In this document: one piece after another, positions 44,567 to 56,423 of the stretch | How positions within the stretch are numbered: the first letter of the stretch is position 1 | Layout of the letters: the number at the start of each line of letters is the position of its first letter | Origin: Microdochium bolleyi | Lineage: Eukaryota; Ascomycota; Sordariomycetes; Xylariales; Microdochiaceae | Direction: 5' to 3' | DNA length: 64,000 bases | Assembly (NCBI GenBank): GCA_001566295.1 | Contig: KQ964268.1 | Location: 1 to 64,000 of the forward strand | Notes under the pieces: generated by a model | Database searches by the model: none | What the model was told of the DNA's origin: nothing | What the model saw: only the letters and a program-made list of their open reading frames with translations | Translations under genes and position numbers: made by a program

Positions 44567-46615
44567 ATGGTGGGCTTGACCAAGCCGTTCCTCAGCGCGC
44601 TGGCCGCCACGAGCTTGCTCTCCGGTGTGTCCGGGAGCGCGTCCTCAGTGGCGGCCAGCGACAACACATCCGTGGGCCTCCGCAGAGCTCTCCCAAACAG
44701 TCCAAGCCACGGCTATGCGCCCGCAACCGTCGATTGCCCGCTGCAGCGACCTGTGCTGCGCAATGCCGCCCGTCTCTCGCCCGATGAGACGGCATGGCTC
44801 TCGGTGCGAAGAAACAACACGATCAAGCCCATGACCGACTTCCTCAAGCGCGTCAACATCAGTGGTTTTGACGTCGACGGCTTCATGTCATCAGCCAGCA
44901 ACAACGCCAGATCTCTTCCAAACATCGGAATCGCCGTTTCGGGCGGTGGCTACCGCGCTTTCATGAACGGCGCCGGCTTCATCGCGGCAGCGGACAGCCG
45001 CGTCGCCGGGTCTGTCAGTAGTGGCGGCATCGGTGGCCTGCTGCAGTCGGCAACATATCTGTCTGGTCTGTCCGGTGGAGGCTGGCTCGTGGGCTCCATC
45101 TATGCCAACAACTTCTCTACAGTCCCGCAGCTTCAGGCGGGCAACCCCGACACTGGGCTGTGGGCGTTTGACCGCAGTATCTTCCAGGGCCCATCTATCG
45201 AGAGCCTCGGGACGCTGACGACGTTCAACTACTGGGAAGGGCTCTACAGCGAGGTCCAGTCCAAGGCCAAGGCGGGCTACAACACATCCATCACCGACTA
45301 CTGGGGTCGTGCTCTGTCGTACCAATTGGTCAATCACCCCAAAGGTGGCCCAGCCTACACCTTTTCATCCATCAGCCGGACGCCTGGCTTCAACGACGCC
45401 AACCAGCCACTCCCCATCCTGGTTGCGGACGAGCGGGAGCCCGGCACCAAGGTCATCTCTGGCAACTCGACCATCTACGAGTTCAACCCCTGGGAGATGG
45501 GCTCATGGGACCCGACTGTGTTTGGCTTCGCGCCGCTCCAGTACCTGGGCTCCGACTTCAGCAACGGCACCGTCTCCAACACGGGCCGCTGCGTGAGTGG
45601 GTTTGATCAGTTTGGTTATATCATGGGCACGAGCAGCACCCTCTTCAACGCCATCCTGCTACGAAACGTCTCGACCCTCGACGTCCCGAAAATAGTCAAG
45701 GATGTGCTTGAAGCTCTGGCCGAAGAAATCCAAGGCGACGACGCCGACATTGCCAAGTACACCCCGAACCCGTTCTTCCACTTCAACAACGCGACCAATC
45801 CGAGCGCGCTCACCAAGCAGCTCAGCCTTGTCGATGGCGGCGAGGACCACCAGAACATCCCCTTGCACCCACTTATCCAGCCCGAGCGCGGAGTCGACGT
45901 CATCTTCGCTGTCGACTCGTCCGCGGACACCAATAGCTGGCCCAACGCGACGGCTCTCCGCGCAACCTATGCCCGCAGCCTCGAGCGCATCGGCAACGGC
46001 ACTAAGTTCCCCACGATCCCCTCGGCGGAGACCTTCATCAACCTGGGCCTCAACCGCCGCCCGACGGTCTTTGGCTGCAACGTGGCCCTCACGGGAACGG
46101 GCACGGGCTCGTCCAACTTCACCACCAACCAGGACGTCAGCTACCCGTTAGTCGTGTACATGCCCAACACCCCCTACACCGCCATGAGCAACGTGTCGAC
46201 GTTCGAGATGAATTACGACGACGAGACGCGCAACTCCATCATCCAGAACGGGTACAACGTGGCGACAATGGGCAACGGCACCCTCGACAACTCCTGGCCC
46301 ACGTGCGTCGGCTGCTTCATCCTCCAGCGCAGCCTTGTCCGGACGAGCACGCAGATCCCCAAAGACTGTCAGGGGTGCTACAACCGCTTCTGCTACAACG
46401 GGACCGTCGATGACCGGCCTGTGCCCAAGTCGTTCGAGCCGACCCCTTTCCTCCTACTCACAGGCACGAGCAATGAGACCCCTTCGGGCACATCGCCCGG
46501 CAATGCTGCGAGCCCAACCAAGAAGAATGCAGCCGTCCGTCCGGGTGTTGGTGCTGGCAGCCCAGCTTGTACCGCCTTGCTTGTGGTTGCCAGTGCACTC
46601 ATGTCTCTGCTTTGA
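44567..46615 (+). CDS. Lysophospholipase / phospholipase B, GPI-anchored
   Basis: A single exon of 682 residues from ATG 44567; the frame extends upstream only to a GTG at 44501. A signal peptide (SALAATSLLSGVSG) precedes the cytosolic-PLA2-like catalytic domain. It shows SGGGYRAFMNGAG (oxyanion loop, residues 125-137), GLSGGGW with nucleophile Ser169, and DGGEDHQNIPLHPL with the catalytic Asp. Many NxS/T sites and paired cysteines late in the chain (CVGC, CQGC, CYN) are typical. The C-terminus is Ser/Thr/Gly-rich, then hydrophobic (TALLVVASALMSLL), indicating a GPI anchor. It removes acyl chains from phospholipids and lysophospholipids at the cell surface or wall. Fungal homologues contribute to nutrient release and host interaction. 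Confidence 0.95.
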   Translation: MVGLTKPFLSALAATSLLSGVSGSASSVAASDNTSVGLRRALPNSPSHGYAPATVDCPLQRPVLRNAARLSPDETAWLSVRRNNTIKPMTDFLKRVNISGFDVDGFMSSASNNARSLPNIGIAVSGGGYRAFMNGAGFIAAADSRVAGSVSSGGIGGLLQSATYLSGLSGGGWLVGSIYANNFSTVPQLQAGNPDTGLWAFDRSIFQGPSIESLGTLTTFNYWEGLYSEVQSKAKAGYNTSITDYWGRALSYQLVNHPKGGPAYTFSSISRTPGFNDANQPLPILVADEREPGTKVISGNSTIYEFNPWEMGSWDPTVFGFAPLQYLGSDFSNGTVSNTGRCVSGFDQFGYIMGTSSTLFNAILLRNVSTLDVPKIVKDVLEALAEEIQGDDADIAKYTPNPFFHFNNATNPSALTKQLSLVDGGEDHQNIPLHPLIQPERGVDVIFAVDSSADTNSWPNATALRATYARSLERIGNGTKFPTIPSAETFINLGLNRRPTVFGCNVALTGTGTGSSNFTTNQDVSYPLVVYMPNTPYTAMSNVSTFEMNYDDETRNSIIQNGYNVATMGNGTLDNSWPTCVGCFILQRSLVRTSTQIPKDCQGCYNRFCYNGTVDDRPVPKSFEPTPFLLLTGTSNETPSGTSPGNAASPTKKNAAVRPGVGAGSPACTALLVVASALMSLL

Positions 46616-47182
46616 TAATGTGCGGTGAAGAGAGCTGCACCAAGGACAATCTAACGAGGAGTCAATGTATTACCGGAACAGCCTGCCTGTTGATTGGGCC
46701 CGCTGTTGACTAGATTGCCACTTCTACTGATCCATAATCGCCATGTAAGCAGACTAAATTTGACCGCCCCGACGCGCCCCTCAATATTTTCATGCCTCCA
46801 TCAGGTGTTGCTGAGCCACTAGCCTCATGCCCCATCCCACGCAGCGATGGTGCTTGGTGAGGCGTGTGTGGTGGACCTGAAATCTGACCCAACCTGGCCG
46901 GTTCATGGCCGCCGCACTTGTGACCGCCAGCAGTGCCTAAGGTCTAATTCTGGAATGCGATCGTATTGAGGTCCCCGCGCGTTGGCCAGGGGTTGGTGGA
47001 AATCCGTGATCATGTACCAAACTCGGCCTAGGCCTTTGCTGCGGGCGAATGTCCACTCTTTGTCCCATCAGATGCCCATTAGATGCCCATGATCAATATC
47101 CACGCGGGAGGCCCAACGCCACAACAATTTCCCCTCGACCGGAGAATGCCGGATTCCAGGCCCACCAGCGGCAGCGTCGGCT
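46616..47182. other. Convergent intergenic region
   Basis: Holds the 3' ends of the phospholipase gene and the minus-strand gene at 47183. No gene or repeat was recognised. Confidence 0.45.
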
Positions 47183-47539
47183 TCACTGCCTCTCCTCCTC
47201 GACAACACTGGTCCCGCTGCTCTCATCGCCGCTTGTCCACTTCCACGCCTCATGCAGCCTGATGCGGCCGTCCTCGAGCACCTCGGGCGTGCTCCTGCAG
47301 CGGCCCGTCATGAGCTCGCCGGAAGTGTTGACATGCTCGTAGCGCGCGTCGAGCGTGTTGTCGTTCTGCACGGTGGCAATGAGGAAGCCCCTCGCAATGC
47401 TGCCGCCGCTGTACTCGGCCCACACGATCTTGCCGTCCTGGTGGTAGCTGAAGACGGTTGCGGACGAGACCTCGCCGTTGCTCGTGTTAGAGGCGGAACG
47501 GAAGGTCTTGTTATCGTAGGAGAGCTGCTGGCTGGCCAT
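47183..47539 (-). CDS. Small conserved beta-rich protein, unknown
   Basis: A single exon of 118 residues. The pattern of short strands (VFSYHQDGKIVWAEYSGG, ARGFLIATVQNDNTLDARYEH, LMTGRCRSTPEVLEDGRIRLHEAW) resembles a small soluble beta-barrel family found in bacteria and fungi. I recall some members carrying the doubtful label N-acetylglutamate synthase. No catalytic residues or signal peptide are seen. It is probably cytosolic and its function is unknown. Confidence 0.72.
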   Translation of the reverse strand: MASQQLSYDNKTFRSASNTSNGEVSSATVFSYHQDGKIVWAEYSGGSIARGFLIATVQNDNTLDARYEHVNTSGELMTGRCRSTPEVLEDGRIRLHEAWKWTSGDESSGTSVVEEERQ

Positions 47540-48619
47540 TGTTGAGGTTAGGGTCTGTAATTAGTGGTGCTCTTCGAGGGTCCGGCCAGGATGCGTGCCA
47601 ATGAACCAAGAGAGACAGCCCAAAGCCTAGAGAACAGAAGGAGGCAGGTCGTGGTCGTTCGAGATCGCCGATCACGGAGCTTGTGGAGTGTAGACTTGCG
47701 ATGCTCTTCGGCTACACGCGGGCCGCTGCCCGCTTCAGCCGCAATCCCAACGTGGGGGTCAGGAATCTCGAGCTCGAGTTGAGCCCTGCTGGGCGTGTGA
47801 CAGGCGAGTCCTCCCTCATCTGTGGTCGAACGCCCAGGACCTGAAAGAGCGAGGAGGATAGCACGAGCCTTGCTAGAGGGTCAATTGGGTCTCCGCGCGG
47901 CTGATGCCAGATGTCCATGTCCACAAGGTTAAAATGCCGGTCTGGCGATCGCATCAGCACTTGCAGGGCCCACGCATACGTCAAGAAGAGCAATGCGGGC
48001 GTTCAAGACGAGGACACTCGTCCGTTCGCTCGCTTCTGTGGACCGCACAGGGGACCGAATACGTTCAGTCAGAGTTTTCTGTTGGGAGGACTTGTCGAGC
48101 AGATGCTGTGAGGCAAAAAGAAGCATGTGTATCGACAAAAGCACCCGGTAACAAGTGCGTGGCCGGCCCCCACCTGTCAGCACGATCCTGGCCGGCCGGC
48201 CCCCCGTGGGTCCGGAGTGAGACGCAGTCTGGGCACCATCTCCGTGTCTTCTCTGGCCTTCACTCGCAGACAGCCTGCTTGTGGCAAACCCGGGATGGCC
48301 ATCTCTTCCCGAAGAGCCGAAATGGGCCCACGTTTGGCGTTAGTGGCTGTATCTTGCAGCAATACTGGAGCAGGCAATCCGTCCGATCTCTGACAGCCAA
48401 TGATACATGCAGAAGTGTGCTAAACATAGAAGTCTCGGCTACGGTATCCAGCAGCGGCCCAGTCCGTGTGCCGCCTTGACAATCCTACAAGTCTTGAGGC
48501 TGCCTCAAAGCCCTCGGTGTCTCTGCAGTTCGACTTGACACCAGGTCTGTTCCTTCGTGGATCGTCAGAGAGCCAAAGACACAACCCAAATAGACGACGG
48601 CCTGCGGAAGCATTCCACT
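47540..48619. other. Divergent intergenic region, 1.1 kb
   Basis: Upstream of both the 47183-47539 gene (-) and the 48620 gene (+). Several overlapping short frames occur (for example 47904-48479) without domains. No gene is called. Confidence 0.4.
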
Positions 48620-49917
48620 ATGGCGCTCAGGTGGACTTGTTTTGTGTTCCTGGTGCTGGCCGTGGGCTCCGTGCAGGCTCTGCCCACCACGCATTTCGAC
48701 AAATTCTTCCCTTTCTGGGACGAGTGGGTAGTGTCGAGCAGCCCCCATAGGCATTCGCGCACACAGCTGACGAGCAGCACAGGAAACTCCAGGGCATTCT
48801 TCGCAACAATTGCTCGGCCGAACTCGAAGTATACAAGACGGGCGACCGACCGGAAGGCGCAGGACTTTCCTCCCTCATCACGCCAGTCATCAACTGTGTT
48901 CTCGAGACCCTCCCCGAGTTCCAAAAGGCCGAGATGGCTGCAAGTGCCGTCGTGCTCGGCCTAGTACCCACGATCCTCCAGACACTCGGAAGCACGCCAG
49001 CAGAGACTGCCCTCCTAGCCCTCCGGCGGCCGTTCCTCGCCTTCCTGCTCGCCCTCGGTAGCCCGTCGGTCGCGATCATGAAGACCAGCGAGTTCATGAT
49101 GACGGTGCGTGACCTGGTCGAGCACGGCGACACGAGACCCACGACCATCTCATCGTACCGCTGGCGGCACGTCACGAGCAAGTGGCGCATGGCCATGAGC
49201 GTGGCAGAGTACATAATCACAGGTGCCGCCGTGGCCAACGTCATCTACCTCGCCGTGCAGCTCGGTTTCAATGCCATCGTCATGTTCGCACCAGAGACCA
49301 TCTTCATGGTGCCCCTGTGGACATTTATCTGCGTCATCATACACCTGGGCGGCGTCCTGATCCTGTATCTGAAGCTCAAGATCGAGAACAACGGGCCCCA
49401 GGCCGGACCCGTGCACCAGATGCGCAACCCAGAGCCGTACAGCAATTCGAGCAGCGGCCAGCAGTACCACTCCACAGCCGTGTCGGGGCCGCCGAGCGAC
49501 AGCATCGGGATTCTCCGCCGCCGGACAACTGTGCTCTCCGAAGAGTTCACTCCCGCCGCGTTCCAGGAGCCCAAGCGCCTCCGGTGGCGCCAGGAGACGA
49601 TCCTCGTCAACTTTCTCATCTGGGTCTTGTCGATCGGCACGCTGATCAACCTCGTTCTGGGTAGCATGATCTTCTCGTCGCTGCTTTTCTTCAGTGTCCG
49701 AGACGTCCTGCTCCTCGTCGCGCGGTACCTTGTCAGCACACTCGTCTGCCGCGCGATTGTGCGCATCGAGCTGTCCGGCATGAAAGAGTGTACCTTCTAT
49801 GAAGGTCTCGACGAGAATGGCGACGGCCACGGAGGTCAGGCAGTCGCGGCGGGTTTCGAGTCTGACATGGTGCCGTTGAAGCAAATGCACCAGTATCAGA
49901 GGCAGATGTCGAACTGA
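48620..49917 (+). CDS. Fungal multi-pass membrane protein with signal peptide
   Basis: Two exons, 48620-48723 and 48783-49917, with a 59-bp intron (GTGGGT donor, CACAG acceptor), giving 412 residues. The splice joins FPFWDE to KLQGILRNNCSAELEVYKTGD, a continuous protein-like sequence. Features are a signal peptide (TCFVFLVLAVGSVQA), a lumenal/extracellular cysteine-containing segment (NNCS, NCVLE), and then about five hydrophobic helices (near residues 90-115, 160-185, 195-220, 290-320 and 325-345). A polar Ser/Gln loop lies between the third and fourth, and the tail is charged. The layout recalls fungal-specific unnamed membrane proteins. No transport motif is recognised. Confidence 0.75.
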
Positions 49918-50692
49918 GGATGTCGTAATTTGAGACTACAGATGTGAAAGAGCTGAGATATCGCAAAGTTTGTCTTTTGCGTACCGAGGATACTTTGCAA
50001 ATCGTGAAGGTGGTACACGCGACGCCCATATTCCAAGGTCTCGGCGTGTGGCACTGGAAGGGCAGAGGCATGAGTCGCAAATCTGAGAACATGTGCTTCA
50101 TAGTCTTCAAGTTATAGCGGCAACAAGCCAGTGTGCTACGCAGTCACAAGCCGGTAGCCGCCGCAGTCTGTCCAATATTCGGAACGTCCCTGGTATCATA
50201 AGAACACTGAGCTCCCACAGAAACAAACATGTCATGACTCTTGTAGTTAGCCAATAGGAGGCAGGCCGCTCCTGGAGAGTCGAATAGTGATGGAGCTCAA
50301 TAACACACCACCGCTATCCATTGGCACAGTCCGGGCTCTAGGAAGCAAAGTGTGGCTCGGGAAGCATACTCTGCTGTACTTGAACTCGATTCCAAGATGA
50401 AAGATGGATTTGCAAGTACTATCAGTTGCTACATGGTGTTTATGAATATTCACTCCGTCAATCTTGGTCAGTTGTACGGCGTTGTCTGTATGATTTCAAC
50501 GCCGCCCTTTCCTCTCCCCCGCCCACACAAGCACTGGGACGGTTGTCCTGAAACGACGAGACTGCAAATTTGTCGATATCATCTTGGTGTTACTCCAAAT
50601 ATCCTTGGACCGCAGTCGATTATCCTCAGCGCAGTAGGGTCCGTGTGCAAGTCTATGACAGAGGATGTGGAAGGGAGGGAGAGATGTGTTCC
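49918..50692. other. Convergent intergenic region
   Basis: The 3' regions of the membrane protein and the minus-strand secreted protein gene. Nothing else was recognised. Confidence 0.45.
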
Positions 50693-51274
50693 TTAATCCC
50701 GGCCTGTACCGGTACCCTGACAGATAGGTATGTCGGACCGCGACTTGCCAATGATGCGACCGAACGTGCCCAGATCCTCTCCCCTCATGTAGCCCGCCTT
50801 GTAGCGGGGGCAATTGGCATCCATGCCCCGCAGACCAATGTCCAGCTCGGTGTTTGTGACGATCCAGTGCCAGTACCGACCCTCGAGACAGGCGTAGACC
50901 TGGACATTGCCCGCCACGAATCGGACCCAGTCGTTGTTCTCCCGCGTTCGCAGGAAGAAGTTGCCAGACTCCGTGTTGGAAAGAGCGTCCCTGAACGCGA
51001 TCACGGCGTCGTCGCAGTTCCTGTGGTCGAGGAAGTGGTCCCAGCAGATGTAGGAGCGATTGCGGATGGTGCTCCCACCGGAAACCGCGGATGAGCCTGC
51101 TGTTGCGGGGAAGTAAGGTTCTTGGATCCGAGGGCCTGCGCCGGGATTGGCAGCGCTGTATATGACCATGGTGCCGTTCGGATACGTCGAGCCAAACTCG
51201 AGGCCGTCGGCATTGACGAATGAAGCCAATGCAGAGAATCCAGCTGCGTACAGAGTGAAGAGTACGGAGCGCAT
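50693..51274 (-). CDS. Secreted cysteine-containing protein (193 aa), unknown
   Basis: A single exon. A signal peptide (FTLYAAGFSALASFVNA) is followed by a mature region with five cysteines (YICWD, RNCDD, YACLE, ANCPR, PICQG) and aromatic blocks such as WHWIVTNTELD. The odd cysteine number may leave one unpaired. No known domain is recognised. A frame on the same strand starting further out (51422) is a frame-shifted shadow. The protein is a candidate secreted effector or surface protein; function is unknown. Confidence 0.7.
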   Translation of the reverse strand: MRSVLFTLYAAGFSALASFVNADGLEFGSTYPNGTMVIYSAANPGAGPRIQEPYFPATAGSSAVSGGSTIRNRSYICWDHFLDHRNCDDAVIAFRDALSNTESGNFFLRTRENNDWVRFVAGNVQVYACLEGRYWHWIVTNTELDIGLRGMDANCPRYKAGYMRGEDLGTFGRIIGKSRSDIPICQGTGTGRD

Positions 51275-52999
51275 GGTGGCTAACCGTGTTCAGGGTGTAT
51301 AAGGGGTGTGATAAGAGACGTGATGAAGACGTCGGGTAATCTTGAAGTTCAGACAAGCACGAGTTATGAGTGCTGAAGTCTGCAATGTCCAGTGTTCGGG
51401 AAGCTAATGAAATGCTGGTCACAAGCGGAAACTTTCCTCCATTGGAAGGGGGTTTTCTCAGCTTTATATCTTTGGTTGGGCTGGCGAGGTCTGAAAACTA
51501 GGGGACGTGGACCATTCCTCATCAAGGCATCGTACATGGACCATTCGAGGTCGACCACCATTGTTTGCTGATTCTCGGACTGCCATTAGCCAGATGGATT
51601 GAGAAACTCGTTCAATACGCCGCACGAGGATCTGTTGAGAGAAACCGAGGGCAAACAACATGGGTAAGCACCAGCATTGATCGCGGAAGACGGCCCCGGA
51701 CCTCTAGCCAGATACTCACTTTGTTTGTACCAAGGAGCATGTGCTGCGTAAGGACAGGGGTCGGCTCGTCCGCCACCGAGGAATATGCTCGTAGTGCCTT
51801 GTTCTTGTTTGCGTCCGACGGCTCGCCCGTTGACTCCTTGCAGGAAATCGCGCATGGTAGTACATGGATGCATCAGGGTTGGCATTGGATCTTGAGGCAG
51901 ACTTCAGTGATGCCCGAATCTGGACAGGCCAGGAGCCCAGTCGCGAATTCAATGTCCTGAACAAAACCACTGATCCGGCTTGGAGAACTTGTAAGTTGTG
52001 ATCCGAACGTATACAGGACCTCGATCTTCCGTCTGTATTTGGTTAATTAGGTAGTGCTTTAGGGTACATGGTCTGAACGCTTATGTCCATGAATTAGCCG
52101 GCTCTTGTCACCCGGGAACCATGTCGTGCTCTGCTTTCTCTTCGCAAACTCATAAACTCGTGAATGGGCCAAAGCGCCATGTTCTGCAGAGGCAGGGGAT
52201 CCAGGTAGTGTAGGGAAACTTGGAACAGATCTGAGAATGAACAGGCCGATCGTCCTTTGGCTCAGACGTCCGGACTTGGAGGGGCGCTTGTTTGTGAGTT
52301 CATGTGTTTGCCGAGAGAAGGCGGTATGCAAGACTGACTTACTATGATGGCATTAGCGGGATCTCGAAAGACCCAGCATTGATATCCAGGATCCAGTTAA
52401 TAGGCACCAGCAGACACTGATAGATTTCCCCGCTCGTCTGGACGTTGTTTGCTACGGAGGCCTGTCTACACGGAACTGCTGGCAAGCAAGCATGCCGCGG
52501 CCGTATCGTTGACATTCATATTTTCTGAATCCACAATCCTACTTTCCACGATATCCTCTTCTGATTGGCAATAAGAAGAGATCTAGTCCTAAAGTCAACA
52601 GGCGAGGAGTTGTGCGAGCTTGGCACGATTTGGCGGGCACTCTTACAACAGGCAACCAAACTGCTCCAATCACCGTGTGCGCCGACGTCGGCACAACCAA
52701 GCGGAAATTCGGCTTGTTTATGAAGGCCAGTATAAATGCCATCATGCTTTGCAATCAAGCAAGCCGGCGCCGTCCTGGAATGCTGGTTCACCTGCAGTCC
52801 TGTTTCGTCACAGCCAGGTCTTGAACCACGAATACATCCACTGGAACATCGATTATCGACGCCATCGTGTCTACGCATTCTATACCGCGTCTATTCCTTC
52901 TGATCACGACCCCTTGCATATGCTCGCGATCTACTCCTGAGAAGATGCTTGATGCCCACTTTTGGCACTCCTCGCTTCCCAGACAAACCCTGCACCTCT
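51275..52999. other. Intergenic, 1.7 kb
   Basis: Upstream of the secreted protein gene and downstream of the desaturase gene. Frames at 51565-51960 (+) and 51586-51885 (-) have a plausible GTGAGT donor nearby, but the splice options I tried run into stops, so no gene is called. Confidence 0.35.
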
Positions 53000-54391
53000 T
53001 CAGGCGGTGGCCTTTTTGACGTTGAACTTGCGCGCAATTTCCTCCTCCGTGAACTGCCGCGTGTGGTCCTTGAGCATGGCGGCGCGCTCCTCCATGGTCA
53101 TGGCGATCTGCTCAGGGCCGATGGGCACGAGGCACTTGGAGAGCGTCTTATAGTCCTTCATGAGCAGGCGGATCGTGAGTATCATGTAATCAATGTTGTG
53201 GAAGACCTGTGTAGGCATCAGCATTTTGCCCATCCCGAAGCAAGAAGAGAACGAGGGGAGGTCCAGAGGACTTACCAGGGCACCCTGCGAAGCATACTGC
53301 TCCTTGCCTCTGAGGAAGGACTTGGGGTGGTCACGCCAGTGCCTCATGGGGTTGAGGTGGTGGGACGTGTGGTAGCCGTCGTTGTAGGAGTGGCGGTTGC
53401 TCTGCGAGTATGGTCAGTCGTCCGAAGAGGGCATGCTACTTTTGAAATGCTGTGTATATACCTGCACATCAACGAGCGTGATGCTGGAGCGGTAGTCCGA
53501 ATCCGGCTCGTCGTGGTCAACAAAGGCGTGCTGCGCCCAGTTGCCCACCATCAGGCCCAGTCGCATGAGGAACAAGGGCATGAGGAACACGCAAAACGTG
53601 GCGCGGGGGTTGATGCGGAAGAGGGCGATGAAGAACGAGTAGTTTCCCAGCTCCCAGAAGAGGGCCTTGCCGGCGAGCACGTATTTGCGGGTGCGCAAAA
53701 AGTACAGGGGCAGGTCGAGCCAGACAAAGAAGTAGAAGCGGCCCAGGTACATGAGGAAGTGGGGGAGGCTGTCGCGCTGGAAGAGCAGGGTGGACGAGAG
53801 GTCGTTGGGCCCGTTGCCCTCGACATGGTGGTGCTTGACGTGGTGGTAGAAGTAGGTGTTCCATGTGTGGCCCATGAGGGGGTCCGTGATGTAAGGGAAC
53901 AGCCCGTCGAAGAGGGCAAAGGGCTTGGCCAGGACGCCGCGCATGTGGATGTGCTGGTGCATCATGAGCGTATAGGTGCCAACATAGGTGGCCTGCATGG
54001 CAAAGTGGGCGATGCCGTGGAGCCAGTGGAAGCGCCAGAAGAAGAGGGCGAGGGCGCTAGGCACCGACGTGCTGAAGTAGAGCAGGATGTGCGTGAGCAT
54101 GACAACATCCGTCTCCTTGCGAACGATGCCCTTGGCGATGCGGACGTAGGGTGCGAGCACCCAGGCGTTGAAGGGCGTCTTCCAGTCGATGTTGGCATAG
54201 TCCCAGCTCGTGAAGACGGTGGGCTCGAACTCTGCGGTCCCAGGCGTGTTTGTGCTCTCCATGAGCGCCGCCAGGGCTTCGTCATCCTTGCCTGGGCTTG
54301 CCTCTTGGCCGCGGACGTCAGCCGCCAAGCTCTCGAGGACGAGCCGGTCGTCCCGCGTGAGCTTGGGGTCGAAATAGATCTCCTTGTCCAT
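53000..54391 (-). CDS. Membrane fatty-acid desaturase
   Basis: Three exons, 53462-54391, 53276-53401 and 53000-53206, with introns of 60 and 69 bp (GTATAT and GTAAGT donors), closing at 420 residues from the ATG encoding MDKEIYFDPK. Three histidine boxes that bind the di-iron centre are visible: HQHIH, HHVKHHH and HTSHH (the last restored by splicing, in NRHSYNDGYHTSHHLNP). Hydrophobic pairs lie between the boxes (for example TDVVMLTHILLYFST, PRATFCVFLMPLFL). It would introduce a double bond into an acyl chain in the ER membrane. There is no cytochrome b5 domain, so an external electron donor is expected. Regioselectivity cannot be predicted. Confidence 0.92.
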
Positions 54392-55583
54392 GGCGAATTG
54401 CGGTGACTGGCGATGCTCACTGCTCGTGAGGGATGAGGTGAGGTCGGAAAGGAGCAGACCTGAATTAGCTCCCGCACAACATGTGGGAGCCACCTGGCTG
54501 TTGCTAGCTCGAGCCGTGGTACGACCAGAAAAAAAAGAACGCTGGTTCCGCGGCTGGCGCTCCGCCCCCTGGCTGGGCCCTGAAGCCAGGGACGGGAGAT
54601 GAGTGGATCGGGAAAGGGGCGACTCTTGACAATTATCTCTAGGTAACTAGCGTATGTACCTCTTTGTCAGCAGGGCAGGCAGCACTTGTGCTCCCGAAAG
54701 ATGAATTGGTTGTGAGACCGTGCACGAGCAAAGTGTCAGTTATGCACAGCACAGCATTCACCGCCACAATGGCTGCACAGTGTTTTGTCACACTCCGGCC
54801 ACCACTCAGAGCGCATCACGGAGAGCACGGCCTGGTTTTATCGCCATTACTGGAATAACGCCTTGTGGCAGAGCCATGGCTGTATTTGCGCATCTCATCC
54901 GTGGTACCTTGCCACTCTACACCCAAGCGTCTGAGCTGCTCTTGCTGTACACTTCCTCCATACCATATTGTCCGCTAAGCTTTGCCAGGGCCTGCATCGG
55001 AGCTTTTCATGCCTTGCCCAGCGACGCTAATCTGGCCCGCGAGGTAAAGTGCCGACAAGCTCTGTGCTACGACCAGGGACCAGCCTTTCTCTCCCGGTGG
55101 GGGTGCGCATCAGCTGACTTTCGGGTCTGGTGTCATCAAAGTTAAGTTGCTCGCTGGACACCAGAAACTGCTCTTCGGCGGTCTGGCGACGCCAAAACGC
55201 CAAAGCCCATGCTGTGACCTCCCTTCCTCCCATCACCGCCAAGGACTTATGATGAGCTTAAACAAGCATGGTCAGCGCCCTGCCTTGGGTGAGAGGTGGC
55301 AGGTCGTGTTCACCGCGGCCCGGAAAAACCGTGCGTTCAGTTCGTCCAACGCTACTATCCAAGCTGTTTGATTGTTTCGTGTACTGTTCGCCGATCTGAC
55401 TATACTATGTGTACTGACTTCGAAAGCAAATAACTTTGTGAAATTATTTGAGCGGCACATTATATCGAGCACTAAGAAATCCCCCAATCGAGAATTATCT
55501 TCCACACAAGACTTGCCCATATGTGGCGTTTTCATCGTATACCTGCCAAGGCTCAGGCAAGTCTACGCCCGAAGTGCGCACAA
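54392..55583. other. Intergenic, 1.2 kb
   Basis: Contains the desaturase promoter. Short frames only (for example 54720-55145). A segment at about 55370-55500 is more AT-rich. No gene is recognised. Confidence 0.4.
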
Positions 55584-56423
55584 TCAGCCAACGTTGTTGA
55601 CCATGGCGTCAAGAATCGACTCGAGACTCTCAGGCACGCCATTGAGCTGCGTGGTGTCGACCTGCGCGTTGTTCTTGTTGAAGTTGATAACCGAGACGAT
55701 GATGACGCGGATCGGCTGCAGCAAGGGCCCCAGGGCAGCCTCGACAACATTGACATCCGGGCGGAGCACCTGCCTGACGGCCGGGGTGAGGCCGGCAACG
55801 GTGATGGTGATGATGTCGCGGATCGTGCCCATCAGGCTCGTCAGCTCCTGGAGGCTTGTCGCGAGGGCGTTGACGTCACGCTGGGTGAGCCCGCGGGCTG
55901 CACCGAGCAGACCAGAGTCGGTCGCAGCCCTGGTGACGATGATGTGCGCAGTTGAGTGCTGAATCGCGAGCGCCATGTTGTTCAGGGCCGACTCGATCAG
56001 GTTTTCGCCTGTGAGCAGCAACTGGTTCACGCCGGGCCCGCCTGTCGTGTTGGAGATGGTGCCTGCGGTCTGGCCTGTTGAAGGGGACGGCGAACGGTGT
56101 TAATGCGTGTCTGGTGATGGCTTGATATCCCCTCTGAGGAAACAAGAGATATGGCACTTACGGATGAGCTGGGCTTGCGATCTGATCGACGTGCTCAGAA
56201 TGTTGATGGTCATCTCCATAGTCTCGAGCACGCCCTTGGCGCCTGGGTCGGTAGGCTCAGCGCGGCGGTCGACGTCGGCCTCGGCCTCCGCCCGCTCGTC
56301 GACCATGTGCTCGCGAGGGTGCAGGTCGTATACCTTGTGCAGAGCCCGGGGCGGGGGCGGCGGCATCATGCCGGGCACTGCCTGGGCCACTCCGATGAGG
56401 CCGAGAACGTAGAGGAACTTCAT
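55584..56423 (-). CDS. Secreted protein (250 aa), unknown, weakly HsbA-like
   Basis: Two exons, 56162-56423 and 55584-56074, with an 87-bp intron (GTAAGT donor, CAACAG acceptor), giving 250 residues. A signal peptide (LYVLGLIGVAQA) precedes a Pro run (MMPPPPPR) and an acidic/basic linker (VDERAEAEADVDRRAE). The rest is strongly amphipathic and helical with regularly spaced hydrophobics (LATSLQELTSLMGTIRDII, LGPLLQPIRVIIVSVINF). The helical, cysteine-free mature region loosely recalls hydrophobic-surface-binding protein A or cell-wall mannoprotein domains, but no diagnostic motif is present. The function is unknown. Confidence 0.72.

Noticed and set aside
52949..54406. 485-codon plus-strand open frame opposite the desaturase gene
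   Set aside because: It is the antisense of the desaturase exons; GC-rich codon bias opens the opposite frame. Its Val/Glu/His-rich sequence has no domain, while the minus strand shows all three histidine boxes.
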